Assembly (NCBI GenBank): GCA_021820485.1
Contig: JAKADO010000030.1
Span: 1 to 33,544, forward strand
Direction: 5' to 3'
Source: Bacillota bacterium
GTDB taxonomy: Bacteria; Bacillota; Sulfobacillia; Sulfobacillales; Sulfobacillaceae
Length of the DNA: 33,544 nt
Shown one piece after another: positions 14,603 through 23,552 of this stretch. The notes beneath the pieces are model-generated. The model was not told where the DNA came from, made no database searches, and saw nothing but the letters and a program-made list of their open reading frames with translations. The position numbers were made by a program, and so were the translations under genes. The first letter of the stretch is position 1, and every line of letters begins with the position of its first letter.

Positions 14603-16198
14603 CTGGACGCGGAGTCTCGTGAGGCGGGCCAGGGAGTCCAAAAGCGCAGCATCGGGTTCTCGGCATCGCTTATCTTCATTGCCACACTGGTCAGCCGTGT
14701 TAGCGGGTTCGCCCGCGAAATTGTCATGGCCGCGATGTTCGCCACCCGCGGCGCCACTGACGCATGGCTGATGGCCTCCGCATTGCCGAACCTGCTCTTC
14801 AGCACCATCAACGGTGCCATTTCCGTCACCCTTGTGCCCATCATGACGCAGGCGGATGTGGAGTACGCCCCCCGATCCGTAGCCCGCTTCCTCAACGAGG
14901 TCTTTACCCTCCTGTTCCTCATCTCGCTGGTGCTGATTGGCTTGGGCGAGGTGTTCGCGCCGCTCATCATGCACTTGATGGCCCCGGGATTCCGTCACCA
15001 TCCCGGCGAGATGCGCCTCGCCATCGACATGACCCGAATCATGATCCCCACCATCTTCTTCTGGGGCGTCGCCGGCATCGTGATGGGCGTGCTGCAGGAG
15101 CGCGAGGAATATCTCACGCCGGCGCTCTCGCCGGTTGCGGTCAACATCGTGCGCATCACGACCATTATTGTGCTGGGACACTTCATGGGCATAAAAGGCG
15201 TCGCGCTGGGCTTCACCTTTGCCGTGCTCTCCCAGCTCGCGGTCACGCTGCCCTCGCTGCACCGCATGGGGATTCATCTCCATTTCCGCTGGCACTTCAG
15301 CCACCCGCTCTTAAAGCGCATGCTGCGCATGGCCGGACCGTTCTTCCTGACCACCTCGGTGGGGAGCGTGGGGGTGATTGTGGACCGCATCTTGGCCTCC
15401 AACTTGGTGACGGGCAGCATCGCCGCCTTGAACTACTCCTACGTGCTGGTGCAGATTCCGGTGGGGCTCTTGGTGTCGTCGTTGGCCATGCCCATCTATA
15501 CCCGCCTGTCGCGGCACCACAGTTCACACGAGATGAACACCTTCCGGGAACTGGCGATGCAGGGGTTCCGGGTGGTTCTCATGGTGATTGTGCCCATCAC
15601 CGTCTGGTTTGTGGTGCTGAACATCCCGATCCTGCGCCTCTTATACCAGCATGGCGCGTTTACTTCCCGGTCCACCCAACTTACGTCGGGCACCCTCCTT
15701 TACTTTGCCTTCGGGCTTCCCGGCTTTGGGCTCTCCTTTTACCTGCAGCGGCTCTTTTTCGCGACCCAAGACACGCGGTCTCCGGCCCGCTTTTCCATCA
15801 TCACCATCACCGTCAACATCGTGGGCGACCTGATTCTAGTGCACTTCCTGCAAGCCGACGGGCTGGCCTTGGCGACCGGCCTGGCCAGCTGGGTGAACGC
15901 CACGCTGCTCGCCATCAAGGCGCTGCGGGGGCCCCGCTACAACAACAATCTCCGCGTCCGGCACACCCTGGTCTCTTTAGGCGCAGCGGGAGCCGGCATG
16001 CTCGTGTTGACGCTCTTCCTGGCGCATTACATTGGCCTCTCGACCACCACCGGAACGTTTTCCCTGCTCTTTTCGCTGACTCTCACCGTGCTGGTGTCGG
16101 GATTCGCCTACCTCGCCATTTTGGCTGCATTCCGCTTTCCCGATTTGGCCTACTTGGGGTCCCGCCTAACCCGGGGACGCTACGTGCCCAAGCGGTAA
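14603..16198 (+). CDS. murJ: MurJ/MviN lipid II flippase, non-canonical start
   Basis: A polytopic MOP-superfamily flippase that moves lipid II across the membrane for peptidoglycan synthesis. It has about 14 helices with the family's N-terminal LVSRVSGFAREIVMAAMF then ATDAWLMASALPNLL. The first ATG is at 14726, but the frame is open from 14591 and encodes the conserved first helix (SLIFIATLVSRVSGFA at about 14666-14713). This segment is too MurJ-like to be chance. No ATG, GTG or TTG exists in that extension. CTG at 14603 has GGGGG eight bases upstream and gives 531 residues, close to normal MurJ length. Alternatively there is a frameshift or sequencing error, or translation starts at ATT/ATC. 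From ATG 14726 the protein would be 490 residues and lack most of helix 1. It is upstream of otsA by 58 bases. Confidence 0.82.
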   Translation: MDAESREAGQGVQKRSIGFSASLIFIATLVSRVSGFAREIVMAAMFATRGATDAWLMASALPNLLFSTINGAISVTLVPIMTQADVEYAPRSVARFLNEVFTLLFLISLVLIGLGEVFAPLIMHLMAPGFRHHPGEMRLAIDMTRIMIPTIFFWGVAGIVMGVLQEREEYLTPALSPVAVNIVRITTIIVLGHFMGIKGVALGFTFAVLSQLAVTLPSLHRMGIHLHFRWHFSHPLLKRMLRMAGPFFLTTSVGSVGVIVDRILASNLVTGSIAALNYSYVLVQIPVGLLVSSLAMPIYTRLSRHHSSHEMNTFRELAMQGFRVVLMVIVPITVWFVVLNIPILRLLYQHGAFTSRSTQLTSGTLLYFAFGLPGFGLSFYLQRLFFATQDTRSPARFSIITITVNIVGDLILVHFLQADGLALATGLASWVNATLLAIKALRGPRYNNNLRVRHTLVSLGAAGAGMLVLTLFLAHYIGLSTTTGTFSLLFSLTLTVLVSGFAYLAILAAFRFPDLAYLGSRLTRGRYVPKR

Positions 16199-16225
16199 CT
16201 TTTGGCACCCCTGCCCCCTCCCGTG

Positions 16226-16234
16226 TGGTACGAT
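16226..16234 (+). promoter_or_regulatory. Possible extended -10 promoter of otsA
   Basis: TGGTACGAT matches the extended -10 form (TGn plus TACGAT, four of six). It lies about 22 bases before the otsA start, so the leader would hold little more than the ribosome site. No good -35. Confidence 0.3.
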
Positions 16235-16256
16235 AAACGAGGGAGGGAGTGCAATT

Positions 16257-17705
16257 ATGTCCATGCGCATTACCCGGCCCTTGGTGGTCGTAACCAATCG
16301 CGAGCCCTACGTGGACGAAAAGACCCGGACCGGCATCCGCGTCGTGCAAAAGGCCGGTGGCGTGGTTTCCGCCCTCGACCCCTTGTTGCGCGAGTCCGGC
16401 GGCGACTGGGTCGCCTGGGGAAGCGGCAGCGCTGACCGGCAGACCGCGCCGGGCGGAATTCGCCCCGTTCCCCTGAAGGACCCGAAGTATCGGTTGCATC
16501 GCATTTATCTGACACCCGAAGAAGTGAACGGATATTACAACCGCTATGCCAATCAGGGTTTGTGGCCGCTCAGCCACATGCTGATTGAACGGGCGCAGTT
16601 TTCCCGCCAGGCCTGGTCCATCTATCGATCCGTCAACCTGAAATTTGCCCGCAAAGTGGCGCGGGAGAGCCAGCCGGGAGCGCTGGTGTTCTCGCATGAC
16701 TACCAGCTGGCGGTGCTGCCGAGTCTGCTCCGGCAGTTGCGGCCTGACGTCTCCATTGCGCACTTTTGGCACATCCCTTGGCCCGCCTTTACCGTCTATC
16801 GCCTCTGCCCGCAGTACCAGGAGCTTCTGCGCGGGCTGTTGGGCGCCGACGTGCTCGGGTTTCAAACCCCCGACGATGTCGAAGCCTTTTTGACCGCCGT
16901 GGAGCGCACCTTTCGCAGCGTGCCGGTCGACCGAAGCAATCACCGCATCCCTTGGCAGGGGCGCACCATTGAGGTGCGGGCGTTTCCGATTTCCGTCGAC
17001 ATCGAGGATATTGAACAGCTGGTGCGAACGCCGCGCGTCAGTCGCTTGGCACAGGGCATCCGGCGCCACTTGGCCGCGGACGGCCGTGTTCTAGGCGTCT
17101 CCGTGGACCGCGCCGATTACACCAAGGGCATCATTCCGCGTCTCGAAGCATTGGAGGAATTTTTTACCCGCTATCCGCATCGCCGCGGGGAAGTGAATTT
17201 TTTGCAGGTGGTGGTCCCCACCCGTTCCGAAGTCCAAGCCTATCGCCTGCTCTACCGCCAAGTGGAAGACACCACCCGGCGCATCAATGAGGCGTTCGGC
17301 ACCGACGACTGGCAACCGGTGACCACCATACGGCGTTCCCTGGACCGCCCCCGGCTGATGGCCCTCTTCCGAGCGGCCGATTTTGCCTTGGTGTCATCGC
17401 TCTTTGACGGCATGAACCTGGTGGCCAAGGAGTTCGTCTCGGCGCAGGTGGACCGCCAAGGCGTCCTCATCCTGAGCGAGACCGCCGGAGCGGCCCAAGA
17501 ACTGGAATCGGCGCTTTCCATCAGCCCCTGGGATCCGGAAGGGTTTGCCGCCACCTTGGAAGAGGCGGTCTCCATGCCGCCTGAAGAGCGGGTGCGGCGC
17601 ATGGATGACATGCGGCTCCAGATCCACCAAAACACCTTGTATGACTGGGTCCAGGCCATTCTCACCACCTTGCAGGAGGTAGCCGGCACCTATGTCCAAT
17701 CCTAG
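16257..17705 (+). CDS. otsA: Trehalose-6-phosphate synthase
   Basis: This 482-residue GT20 family glycosyltransferase joins UDP- or ADP-glucose to glucose-6-phosphate. It has the N-terminal VVTNREPY and the donor/acceptor loop KAGGVVSALDPLL. HDYQLAVLPSLLR (about 146-158) is followed by the HIPWPA segment (W-H-I-P region) typical of OtsA. The C-terminal Rossmann lobe has VDRADYTKGI and ALVSSLFDGMNLVAKEFV, the conserved D-G-M-N-L-V-(A/S)-K-E sugar-nucleotide site. All key motifs are intact. The start is ATG 16257 behind GAGGGAGGGAG. Its end overlaps otsB by 14 bases, so the two are co-translated. Trehalose protects against heat, acid and osmotic stress. Confidence 0.95.
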   Translation: MSMRITRPLVVVTNREPYVDEKTRTGIRVVQKAGGVVSALDPLLRESGGDWVAWGSGSADRQTAPGGIRPVPLKDPKYRLHRIYLTPEEVNGYYNRYANQGLWPLSHMLIERAQFSRQAWSIYRSVNLKFARKVARESQPGALVFSHDYQLAVLPSLLRQLRPDVSIAHFWHIPWPAFTVYRLCPQYQELLRGLLGADVLGFQTPDDVEAFLTAVERTFRSVPVDRSNHRIPWQGRTIEVRAFPISVDIEDIEQLVRTPRVSRLAQGIRRHLAADGRVLGVSVDRADYTKGIIPRLEALEEFFTRYPHRRGEVNFLQVVVPTRSEVQAYRLLYRQVEDTTRRINEAFGTDDWQPVTTIRRSLDRPRLMALFRAADFALVSSLFDGMNLVAKEFVSAQVDRQGVLILSETAGAAQELESALSISPWDPEGFAATLEEAVSMPPEERVRRMDDMRLQIHQNTLYDWVQAILTTLQEVAGTYVQS

Positions 17706-18465
17706 GCCGCTCCCCTTTGAGGCGGTCTGGGAGCCGCATCATCGGGGACTAGCCTTCTGGATTTTCGATCTGGACGGCACCCTGATTGACATTGCCCCCC
17801 GGCCCGATGCCGTGGTAGTACCCTCTGAACTGCTGGAAGACCTGCAAACCCTCTCCCGTCAGAGCGGCGGTCACGTGGCTGTCGTAAGCGGGCGCTCAAT
17901 CACCGATTTAGCGGCCCGGTTCCCCATGTCCGACCTCATTTTGGTGGGAAACCACGGGGCAGAGTGGCGCGAAGGCAAGAACCAGCGGGTCCTGTCTCCC
18001 GACGATGCGGCACTGAAGGGCTTGGCGGCGCTGCGCCCCCAACTCCAACGGTTGTCCGAGGCGGTGCCGAACCTTCTCGTCGAAGACAAGGTCTTAACCC
18101 TAAGCGTCCACGTTCGGCACGTGGCGCCAGCCCTTCAGCCCACCGTGAAAGAGGCATTGGAGGCCTGGATCGCCCGAGAGCCCGCCCTCACCCTGCGTCC
18201 CGCACGCGCCTGCTGGGAAATTCGCCCTCGCATTGGCGCCACCAAGGGCGATGCCGTGTCCGAGCTCCTCGCCCGTCAATCGAGCCCTCTCGTACCGCTC
18301 ATATTCGGTGATGACGTCACCGACGAGGATGCCTTTTTGGCCGCGCCTCCAAATGCCGTCACCGTCATTGTCGGCCCGCGGCGACCCACCCAGGCCCGCT
18401 ATGCGCTGAACACGCCCAGCGATCTCCGGAAACTTCTTCGCGAGATTGGGCGTTTATACACGTGA
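17692..18465 (+). CDS. otsB: Trehalose-6-phosphate phosphatase
   Basis: This 257-residue HAD-superfamily phosphatase removes phosphate from trehalose-6-phosphate. Motif I is DLDGTL (about residues 26-31) with the nucleophilic Asp, motif II is VVSGRS, the lysine region contains TKGDAV, and motif IV is GDDVTDEDAF, a signature of trehalose phosphatases. Length is normal for OtsB. The start ATG 17692 lies in the end of otsA (ribosome site TTGCAGGAGG inside otsA), so translation is coupled. A lipoprotein gene follows after 78 bases with its own ribosome site. Confidence 0.95.
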   Translation: MSNPRPLPFEAVWEPHHRGLAFWIFDLDGTLIDIAPRPDAVVVPSELLEDLQTLSRQSGGHVAVVSGRSITDLAARFPMSDLILVGNHGAEWREGKNQRVLSPDDAALKGLAALRPQLQRLSEAVPNLLVEDKVLTLSVHVRHVAPALQPTVKEALEAWIAREPALTLRPARACWEIRPRIGATKGDAVSELLARQSSPLVPLIFGDDVTDEDAFLAAPPNAVTVIVGPRRPTQARYALNTPSDLRKLLREIGRLYT

Positions 18466-18543
18466 CGCCCATGAGGACGCCGTGATACGGTGTGAGGTGG
18501 AGACTGCCCTTCCTGGGGCATTGAAACGAGGAGGATTTACTGC

Positions 18544-19617
18544 ATGAAACGTTCCATCTGGGCGTCTCTCATTGCCGCGGGCAGCGCGTCGCTTCTGGCG
18601 GCTTGCGGGAGCCATGCGACCCCGAGCGCCAAACCGACGACAACCCATCCACAGGCTCAGACATCATCGCCCGCGCCGGCTTCCGGCAATGTTGACCCAT
18701 TGACCGACCTGGCATCGCCGCAGCACGGGCCCTTGGTTGCGCTCATGATTGAGAACTCCGAATACGGCCGGCCGCAATATGGCCTCAGTTCCGCCGATGT
18801 GGTGTATGAGGCCTACACTGAGTTCTTCTATTACCCCCGATTTTTGCTGCTCTATTACGGGCATGCCCCGAAACTGGCTGGCCCGGACCGATCGGCCCGC
18901 CCCTATTTCGTGAGTTTGGTGCATCAATGGCCCGGCGCGGCCTATTTCCACGCCGGCGCGTCGACGCCCGCCTATACGACCATCACCCAAGACAACATCC
19001 ATAACATGGACTTGGATGCCAACGCCTACAACCTAGGCACCCGCGTCTCGTTCCGACCGGCGCCCCACAACCTCTTCACCAACATCGGCACCGACATGCA
19101 GGCGGCTCAGAAGATTTGGGGCAATTCCGGCGTAAAGGCTCCCTGGCCGTTTGTGTCTCACGTGACTTCGGGCACGCCCAAGGACACCAGCATCACCTTA
19201 AGCTGGAACAGCCACAACTCGGTGGAGCAATGGCGCTGGGACAGCCAGGCGCAGGGCTGGACCCGTTGGGTGGACAATCCGGATGCCGGAACGGGATTCC
19301 AGCAGGTCATGGGGATGAACAGCGGAAAACCGGTGCTGGCGGGGAACGTCATCATCGAATACACCAACGAGCAATATCTCTATGACCCCGCCCACACAGG
19401 CTGGATTCAAATCCAAACCCATGGTCAGGGCAAGGCGCTGCTGTTCCTCGGACACCGCCAGTACAGCGGAACGTGGAAGAACGCCGGACCGGGACAGCCG
19501 ACCAAGTTCTATCTTCCCAACGGCCAGTTGGCCCCCTTCAACCCGGGCCCCACGTGGATTGAGCTGGTGCCGAACAGCCAGTCGGCGGCCAATTCCTTCA
19601 AGCTGACGCTGCAATAG
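18544..19617 (+). CDS. DUF3048 (YerB-like) lipoprotein
   Basis: This 357-residue exported lipoprotein has a signal peptide ending in lipobox LLAAC (Cys21) and a Thr/Ala/Pro-rich linker (~22-55). The DUF3048 domain follows: VALMIENSEYGRPQYGLSSADVVYE, then RFLLLYY and GPDRSARPYFVSL. The family contains YerB of Bacillus, a membrane-linked protein of unclear role. The domain is complete, with the C-terminal part up to FNPGPTWIELVP. The start ATG 18544 lies behind GAGGAGG. It follows otsB and precedes the perfect terminator at 19667-19694. It may be in the same transcript as otsAB, though a promoter in the 78-base gap is possible. A role in the envelope is inference. Confidence 0.88.
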   Translation: MKRSIWASLIAAGSASLLAACGSHATPSAKPTTTHPQAQTSSPAPASGNVDPLTDLASPQHGPLVALMIENSEYGRPQYGLSSADVVYEAYTEFFYYPRFLLLYYGHAPKLAGPDRSARPYFVSLVHQWPGAAYFHAGASTPAYTTITQDNIHNMDLDANAYNLGTRVSFRPAPHNLFTNIGTDMQAAQKIWGNSGVKAPWPFVSHVTSGTPKDTSITLSWNSHNSVEQWRWDSQAQGWTRWVDNPDAGTGFQQVMGMNSGKPVLAGNVIIEYTNEQYLYDPAHTGWIQIQTHGQGKALLFLGHRQYSGTWKNAGPGQPTKFYLPNGQLAPFNPGPTWIELVPNSQSAANSFKLTLQ

Positions 19618-19666
19618 CCGGAGAATTATTCTTCGAGAGAATCCCGCGTTCCTTGACAGGAAGACC

Positions 19667-19694
19667 AAAACGACCCTCCCAAGAGGGTCGTTTT
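19667..19694 (+). terminator. Strong intrinsic terminator after the DUF3048 gene
   Basis: AAAACGACCCTC (19667-19678), loop CCAA, GAGGGTCGTTTT (19683-19694): a perfect 12-bp stem ending in TTTT on the plus strand, about 50 bases after the stop. It should also work on the opposite strand. Confidence 0.85.
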
Positions 19695-19882
19695 GTGTGC
19701 GGGCGGAGAAGCGTCTGTCGGCCTTAGTCGTATAAAAGTGGCCGTTCATCGACAGAATAGGAGATGGGTAAATATTCCAAGTCACTAGACTGGGACTACC
19801 ATCATGTTTCGCTCGTCTTGTTCGAATCCTATGACAAAGCCACGGCGAGCAGAACCATTCCTACGATCGAAGGAGGGTCACC

Positions 19883-20167
19883 ATGTCCACTGCTCGAGCC
19901 CATATCAAAGAAGAGAAACGCGCCGCCCGCCACGAAGGCAAGATGGAGAGAAAGGGGCATCCCTTTCGGAACGCCCTATTCATCTCGCTCGGGGTGGCGG
20001 CCGTCATCCTCTGGCAGTTGAACCCCATCATCCGCGGTCTTCACGCGGCCGAGTCCGCGCTCACCCAAGCGGAAGGCGTCCGCCGGGTTGTGGGCGGCCT
20101 CATCAGCGTCGGATACCACCGGGTGGTCGGCCTCATCGCCCCCATATACCACCACTTCGCCAAGTAA
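19883..20167 (+). CDS. Small membrane protein, unknown function
   Basis: This 94-residue protein has a charged N terminus (HIKEEKRAARHEGKMERKG) and one membrane helix (~30-46, NALFISLGVAAVILWQLNP). An amphipathic C-terminal part (~50-94) could lie along the membrane. The start ATG 19883 lies behind CGAAGGAGGG. I recognise no family. It is a single gene between the terminator at 19667 and the convergent hydrolase gene. An AT-rich patch with TATAAA near 19729 could be part of its promoter. Confidence 0.6.
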   Translation: MSTARAHIKEEKRAARHEGKMERKGHPFRNALFISLGVAAVILWQLNPIIRGLHAAESALTQAEGVRRVVGGLISVGYHRVVGLIAPIYHHFAK

Positions 20168-20190
20168 TGGCGCAGCACGCCTCACCGTAA

Positions 20191-20221
20191 AGCGCGGCCC
20201 GGCATCGGCTCGAGCCGCGCT
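20191..20221. terminator. GC-rich hairpin between convergent genes
   Basis: AGCGCGGC (20191-20198) pairs perfectly with GCCGCGCT (20214-20221), and the inner bases add further pairs. It lies between the ends of the small membrane protein gene (20167) and the hydrolase gene (20234). T-runs are weak on both strands. Confidence 0.45.
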
Positions 20222-20233
20222 CTACCCTTCCCG

Positions 20234-22381
20234 TCACACCTCGGACAGCACGGGCAGTTTGATATGGCTGGGATATTGCGCCGTATGATAGATGGTCTGC
20301 CGGGCGACCACCGGCTTCGAATCGTCGTAGGGGTTCAGCCCGGTATTGGTATTAGGGAAAGCCACCATGCGGCTCGAGGAGGTGATGCTGACGCGGATGC
20401 GATGCTGCGGCAGAAAGCAATGGCCGATGTTGGGAAGAAAGATGTCGTAGCGCTCCACTTGGCCCGGGGTGAGCAAAGCGGGCTGATCCACGCCCTTTCG
20501 GTATCTCGCCCGCACGATATAACTTGAGAGGCGGAGGGAGTTTCCCGCTTGGTCCACATCCGAGAGCGTGACCACCCAGTCCGTGTCGGTTGCGCTGGAG
20601 GCGGCATAAATCTCGGCCGACAGCTCGCCCGCCACCGTGAGCGGCTTGGCCAGGGGATCACTGGTGTAGACCAGCATGTCGTTCCGCAACTCATATTGGC
20701 GGAGGTTTTCGGGATCGCGCTCGCCGCTGTCGGACACCGGATCCTCTGGATTATAGAGAAACTCGTCGTACGCTGCCTCAGGCAGCGGCTCTTGGCTCGC
20801 AAAGGCCGCGCTGACGAGGCGCCCGTCTCCCAAGCGGGAATTGGCCCGCCCTCCGCTCCGAAGATACACGGGAACCCGACGGGACTCGACCGGCGGCCAG
20901 TCGGCCGACGCACGCCAGCGGTTCTCCCCCACGACGTAGTAGCGCGCCCGCGGCTCTTCCTCGATGCCGTTCCGCATGTCCTTCAGAAAACGGTCGAACC
21001 AGCGCAGCACCTCGATGTCATAATAATAGACCACGGCGTCGTTGGAGAAGCTCACCCCCATCAGATCGCGGGCGCGGTTGGGACTGTGCTCCCAAGGCCC
21101 CAGCCAAATCTTTCGATTCGGCACGTTGTGCTGGCTCAACATCCGCCAGGTTTCCGAGACTCCGGCGGAATCCCCGTCGTACCAGCCGGAGATGACCAGC
21201 ATGGGTGCCGTCACCGCGGCCCCGCGCTCCGTGAAGGTGCACTCACGCCAGAAGTCGTCATAGTCGGGATGCTGGCTCCAAATGTCCCACGGGCCAGAAC
21301 GCCGGCCGATGGCCTGCTGGGGAATGGCGCCAATCGGCCGCATGTCCACCACCCGGTCCGGATCCACCGTCTCTCCCGCGAAAATGGAGAAATCTGTCCG
21401 GTTGCCGACCGACTGCGCCAACGTCCAGGAGAGAAGCGGCCACGAGCACACCGTGCCGCCGCGACGCACCGTGTCCACAAAGGGTGAGCCCACATTGACC
21501 TCGTCCACCACCGCCTTCAAATGCGGATTCCCGCTGGTGGCGGCTGCCACCGCCACATAGCCAAGATATGAGGCCCCCCACACGCCCACCCGGCCATCAG
21601 ACCAGGATTGGGCAGCAATCCAGTCCATCGTGTCGCTGCCGTCGTCGCGCTCGTAATAGAAGGGCACCAATTCGCCTTCCGAGTCGGACCGCCCGCGGAC
21701 ATCCTGATTGACCACCGCATAGCCGCGGTTGGCCCAGCGCATGAAGGCCGCCTGATTGCGGCGCCGGTCATAGCAGGTGCGCACCAGAATGGTGGACAGC
21801 TTGGCCTCCGCCGCCACCCCTTCGGGAAGATACACGTCCGTGGCAAGTTTCACCCCGTCGCGCATCGGCACCAGGAAGGTGCCCAGCACATTCACCCCAT
21901 AGCGCGGTTGGGAAAGATTCGGATCGGCGTAGAGCCGCAGCGGAGTCAAATCCTCCATGCCCGGTTTCACCAAGACTTCCAACCCGTAGCGATAGGGACG
22001 AAGGAAGGCGGCCACCTGGCCATCCACCGTGACCACATCCAGCGCCGTATCCCCACGGAACGCCCAGACCTGGGAGCGCGTCTCGACCCCGTCAACGGTG
22101 GCCTGATAGACGGTGTGGGCCTCATATTCCGCCCCATTTTCGAGCACCACCCGCTCCCCTGACCACTCTGCCCGAGAATAGACGGGAAGCGTCGCTTTCA
22201 GGGCCTCAAAGGGCATGGCATAGGGCGCTCCGGCAGGGAGCGCCTCGTCCTGAAGCTGGGTGCGCTGGCGCATCTCGACCGGAGCCAAGAGGACCCGATC
22301 GTCAAAGATGGTGATGCGCCCCGTATAGACGCCCGCGCAATAGAAATGAAACGGTACTCCATAAAGCGTATTCTGACCCAT
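20234..22381 (-). CDS. CocE/NonD family hydrolase with N-terminal extension
   Basis: This 715-residue alpha/beta-hydrolase belongs to the X-Pro dipeptidyl-peptidase/CocE group (S15), which cleaves esters or amides such as cocaine, glutaryl-cephalosporins or X-Pro peptides. After about 165 unassigned residues the domain starts at VPMRDGVKLATDVYLPEG. The nucleophile is Ser271 in GVWGASYLGY, an acidic residue is in SGWYDG, and the His is in GPWEHSPN. A jelly-roll C-terminal domain follows (AEIYAASSATDTDWVVTLSDV). The triad looks intact. The start is ATG 22381 with GGGAG eight bases upstream; ATG 22390 is possible. It is the last gene of a three-gene unit. The stop of the dipeptidase gene is 13 bases upstream. 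Substrate unknown. Confidence 0.85.
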   Translation of the reverse strand: MGQNTLYGVPFHFYCAGVYTGRITIFDDRVLLAPVEMRQRTQLQDEALPAGAPYAMPFEALKATLPVYSRAEWSGERVVLENGAEYEAHTVYQATVDGVETRSQVWAFRGDTALDVVTVDGQVAAFLRPYRYGLEVLVKPGMEDLTPLRLYADPNLSQPRYGVNVLGTFLVPMRDGVKLATDVYLPEGVAAEAKLSTILVRTCYDRRRNQAAFMRWANRGYAVVNQDVRGRSDSEGELVPFYYERDDGSDTMDWIAAQSWSDGRVGVWGASYLGYVAVAAATSGNPHLKAVVDEVNVGSPFVDTVRRGGTVCSWPLLSWTLAQSVGNRTDFSIFAGETVDPDRVVDMRPIGAIPQQAIGRRSGPWDIWSQHPDYDDFWRECTFTERGAAVTAPMLVISGWYDGDSAGVSETWRMLSQHNVPNRKIWLGPWEHSPNRARDLMGVSFSNDAVVYYYDIEVLRWFDRFLKDMRNGIEEEPRARYYVVGENRWRASADWPPVESRRVPVYLRSGGRANSRLGDGRLVSAAFASQEPLPEAAYDEFLYNPEDPVSDSGERDPENLRQYELRNDMLVYTSDPLAKPLTVAGELSAEIYAASSATDTDWVVTLSDVDQAGNSLRLSSYIVRARYRKGVDQPALLTPGQVERYDIFLPNIGHCFLPQHRIRVSITSSSRMVAFPNTNTGLNPYDDSKPVVARQTIYHTAQYPSHIKLPVLSEV

Positions 22382-22394
22382 GTGACCCATCTCC

Positions 22395-23552
22395 CTATTC
22401 CAAGACCTCGTCCAAAACCCGGAGCCAGTTTCCGCCGAGGATTTTTTGGATGTCGGCATCGCCGTAGCCGCGCGCGACCAGTCCGCGGGTAAAATTGATG
22501 AACTGGCTATACCGAGTGAATCCCTCCACCACTTCCGTGGAGGGGCCCGTGCCCTTCTCAAAGCCCAGCTTCGGGGCCACGTGCTCCTTGAAGTACACCA
22601 AGGACCAGGTCACGTCGCTCATCGGCCAGTCGGTGCCGATGCCCACATGGTCCACCCCCACCAGCCGCACCACATAATCGATATGATCCAGCACATGATG
22701 GATGGTGGTGGCGTTGGGGTCATGATGGATGAACCAAGGCATAGCGAAAATGCCCACCACGCCGCCGGTGGCGGCAATGGCGCGAATCTCCTCGTCACTC
22801 TTGGCGCGCATGTGGGGATAGAGCTGCTCGACCCCGGTATGGGAGGCAATCACCGGCTTTCGGGAATAGCGGCACGCATCAAGCGTGGTCGCCTTCCCCG
22901 AATGGCCGGTGTCCACCACGATGCCGAGCTGGTTCATCCGCTCCACAAAGCGCCGTCCAAAATTGGAGAGCCCGCCATTGGCGGCTTCGGCGCATCCGGA
23001 TCCGATGTAGTTCTGGGTGTTGTAGGTGAGTTGCAGCACGCGGAGCCCAAAGTCATAGAGCGCATCCAAAAGCTCCAGGTCCTGCCCCAGACCCACCGTT
23101 TCCTGGGCAGACACAATGCCGGCCTTGAGGCCTTCCTTCTTGGCGCGGCGGATGTCGTCCCCGGTGAGCGCCTTAATGAGCCATGGCACCTGGTCGAATT
23201 GACGCGCCACCTCGCCCATGCTGGCGATAAGGCGGCTTGGATCAACCGGGTCCAACTGACGATTGCCCGCGGTAATGCCGGAGGCGTACCACTCATCATG
23301 AAAGGCGGCAATCGCGCCGCTCGCCGCAAGGCGCGCGATCACCCGGCTGGACATGGCGCTGTACTGGAGGGGGTCCTCACGGTAGGGCGCGCACAGCTCC
23401 CGCACCCGCTCCTCAATCGACGGGGGTATGGCGGCCGGCGAGAGCGGTCCTTGAAACAGCATGTCGATGATGATGCTCTCCTGGTGGAGGTGTTGCGCCC
23501 GCTCCTCCTGTTCCGGTGCTAATCCAAAGTCATAAACCGGGTCTTCTGTCAT
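22395..23552 (-). CDS. M19 (renal dipeptidase) family protein, altered metal site
   Basis: This 385-residue amidohydrolase-fold protein of the M19 membrane-dipeptidase family shows the later zinc-ligand motifs: QETVGLG (Glu), VVDTGHSG (His), VIASHTG (His), and HVGIGTDW (Asp). The usual first motif HxD is absent: the strand reads IIIDMLFQGP where a GHNDL-type sequence is expected. Binding of one metal may therefore differ, or it may act on another substrate. Its start (ATG 23552) sits behind AGGTGG and overlaps the upstream gene by 23 bases, so the two are coupled. It lies between an ornithine-cyclodeaminase-like gene and a CocE-type hydrolase, which suggests breakdown of an amino acid or peptide derivative. 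Confidence 0.85.
   Translation of the reverse strand: MTEDPVYDFGLAPEQEERAQHLHQESIIIDMLFQGPLSPAAIPPSIEERVRELCAPYREDPLQYSAMSSRVIARLAASGAIAAFHDEWYASGITAGNRQLDPVDPSRLIASMGEVARQFDQVPWLIKALTGDDIRRAKKEGLKAGIVSAQETVGLGQDLELLDALYDFGLRVLQLTYNTQNYIGSGCAEAANGGLSNFGRRFVERMNQLGIVVDTGHSGKATTLDACRYSRKPVIASHTGVEQLYPHMRAKSDEEIRAIAATGGVVGIFAMPWFIHHDPNATTIHHVLDHIDYVVRLVGVDHVGIGTDWPMSDVTWSLVYFKEHVAPKLGFEKGTGPSTEVVEGFTRYSQFINFTRGLVARGYGDADIQKILGGNWLRVLDEVLE

Noticed and set aside
14764..16236. Second plus-strand frame of 490 codons over murJ
   Set aside because: It is out of frame with the MurJ motifs and very rich in His/Arg/Pro; a shadow.
19764..20021. Possible small gene before the 94-residue membrane protein
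   Set aside because: GGAG touches the ATG rather than standing before it, and the frame crosses the real start at 19883 out of frame with no family resemblance.
22446..23522. Plus-strand open frame (358 codons)
   Set aside because: Antisense to the M19 gene; high in His/Gly/Arg and without ribosome site.
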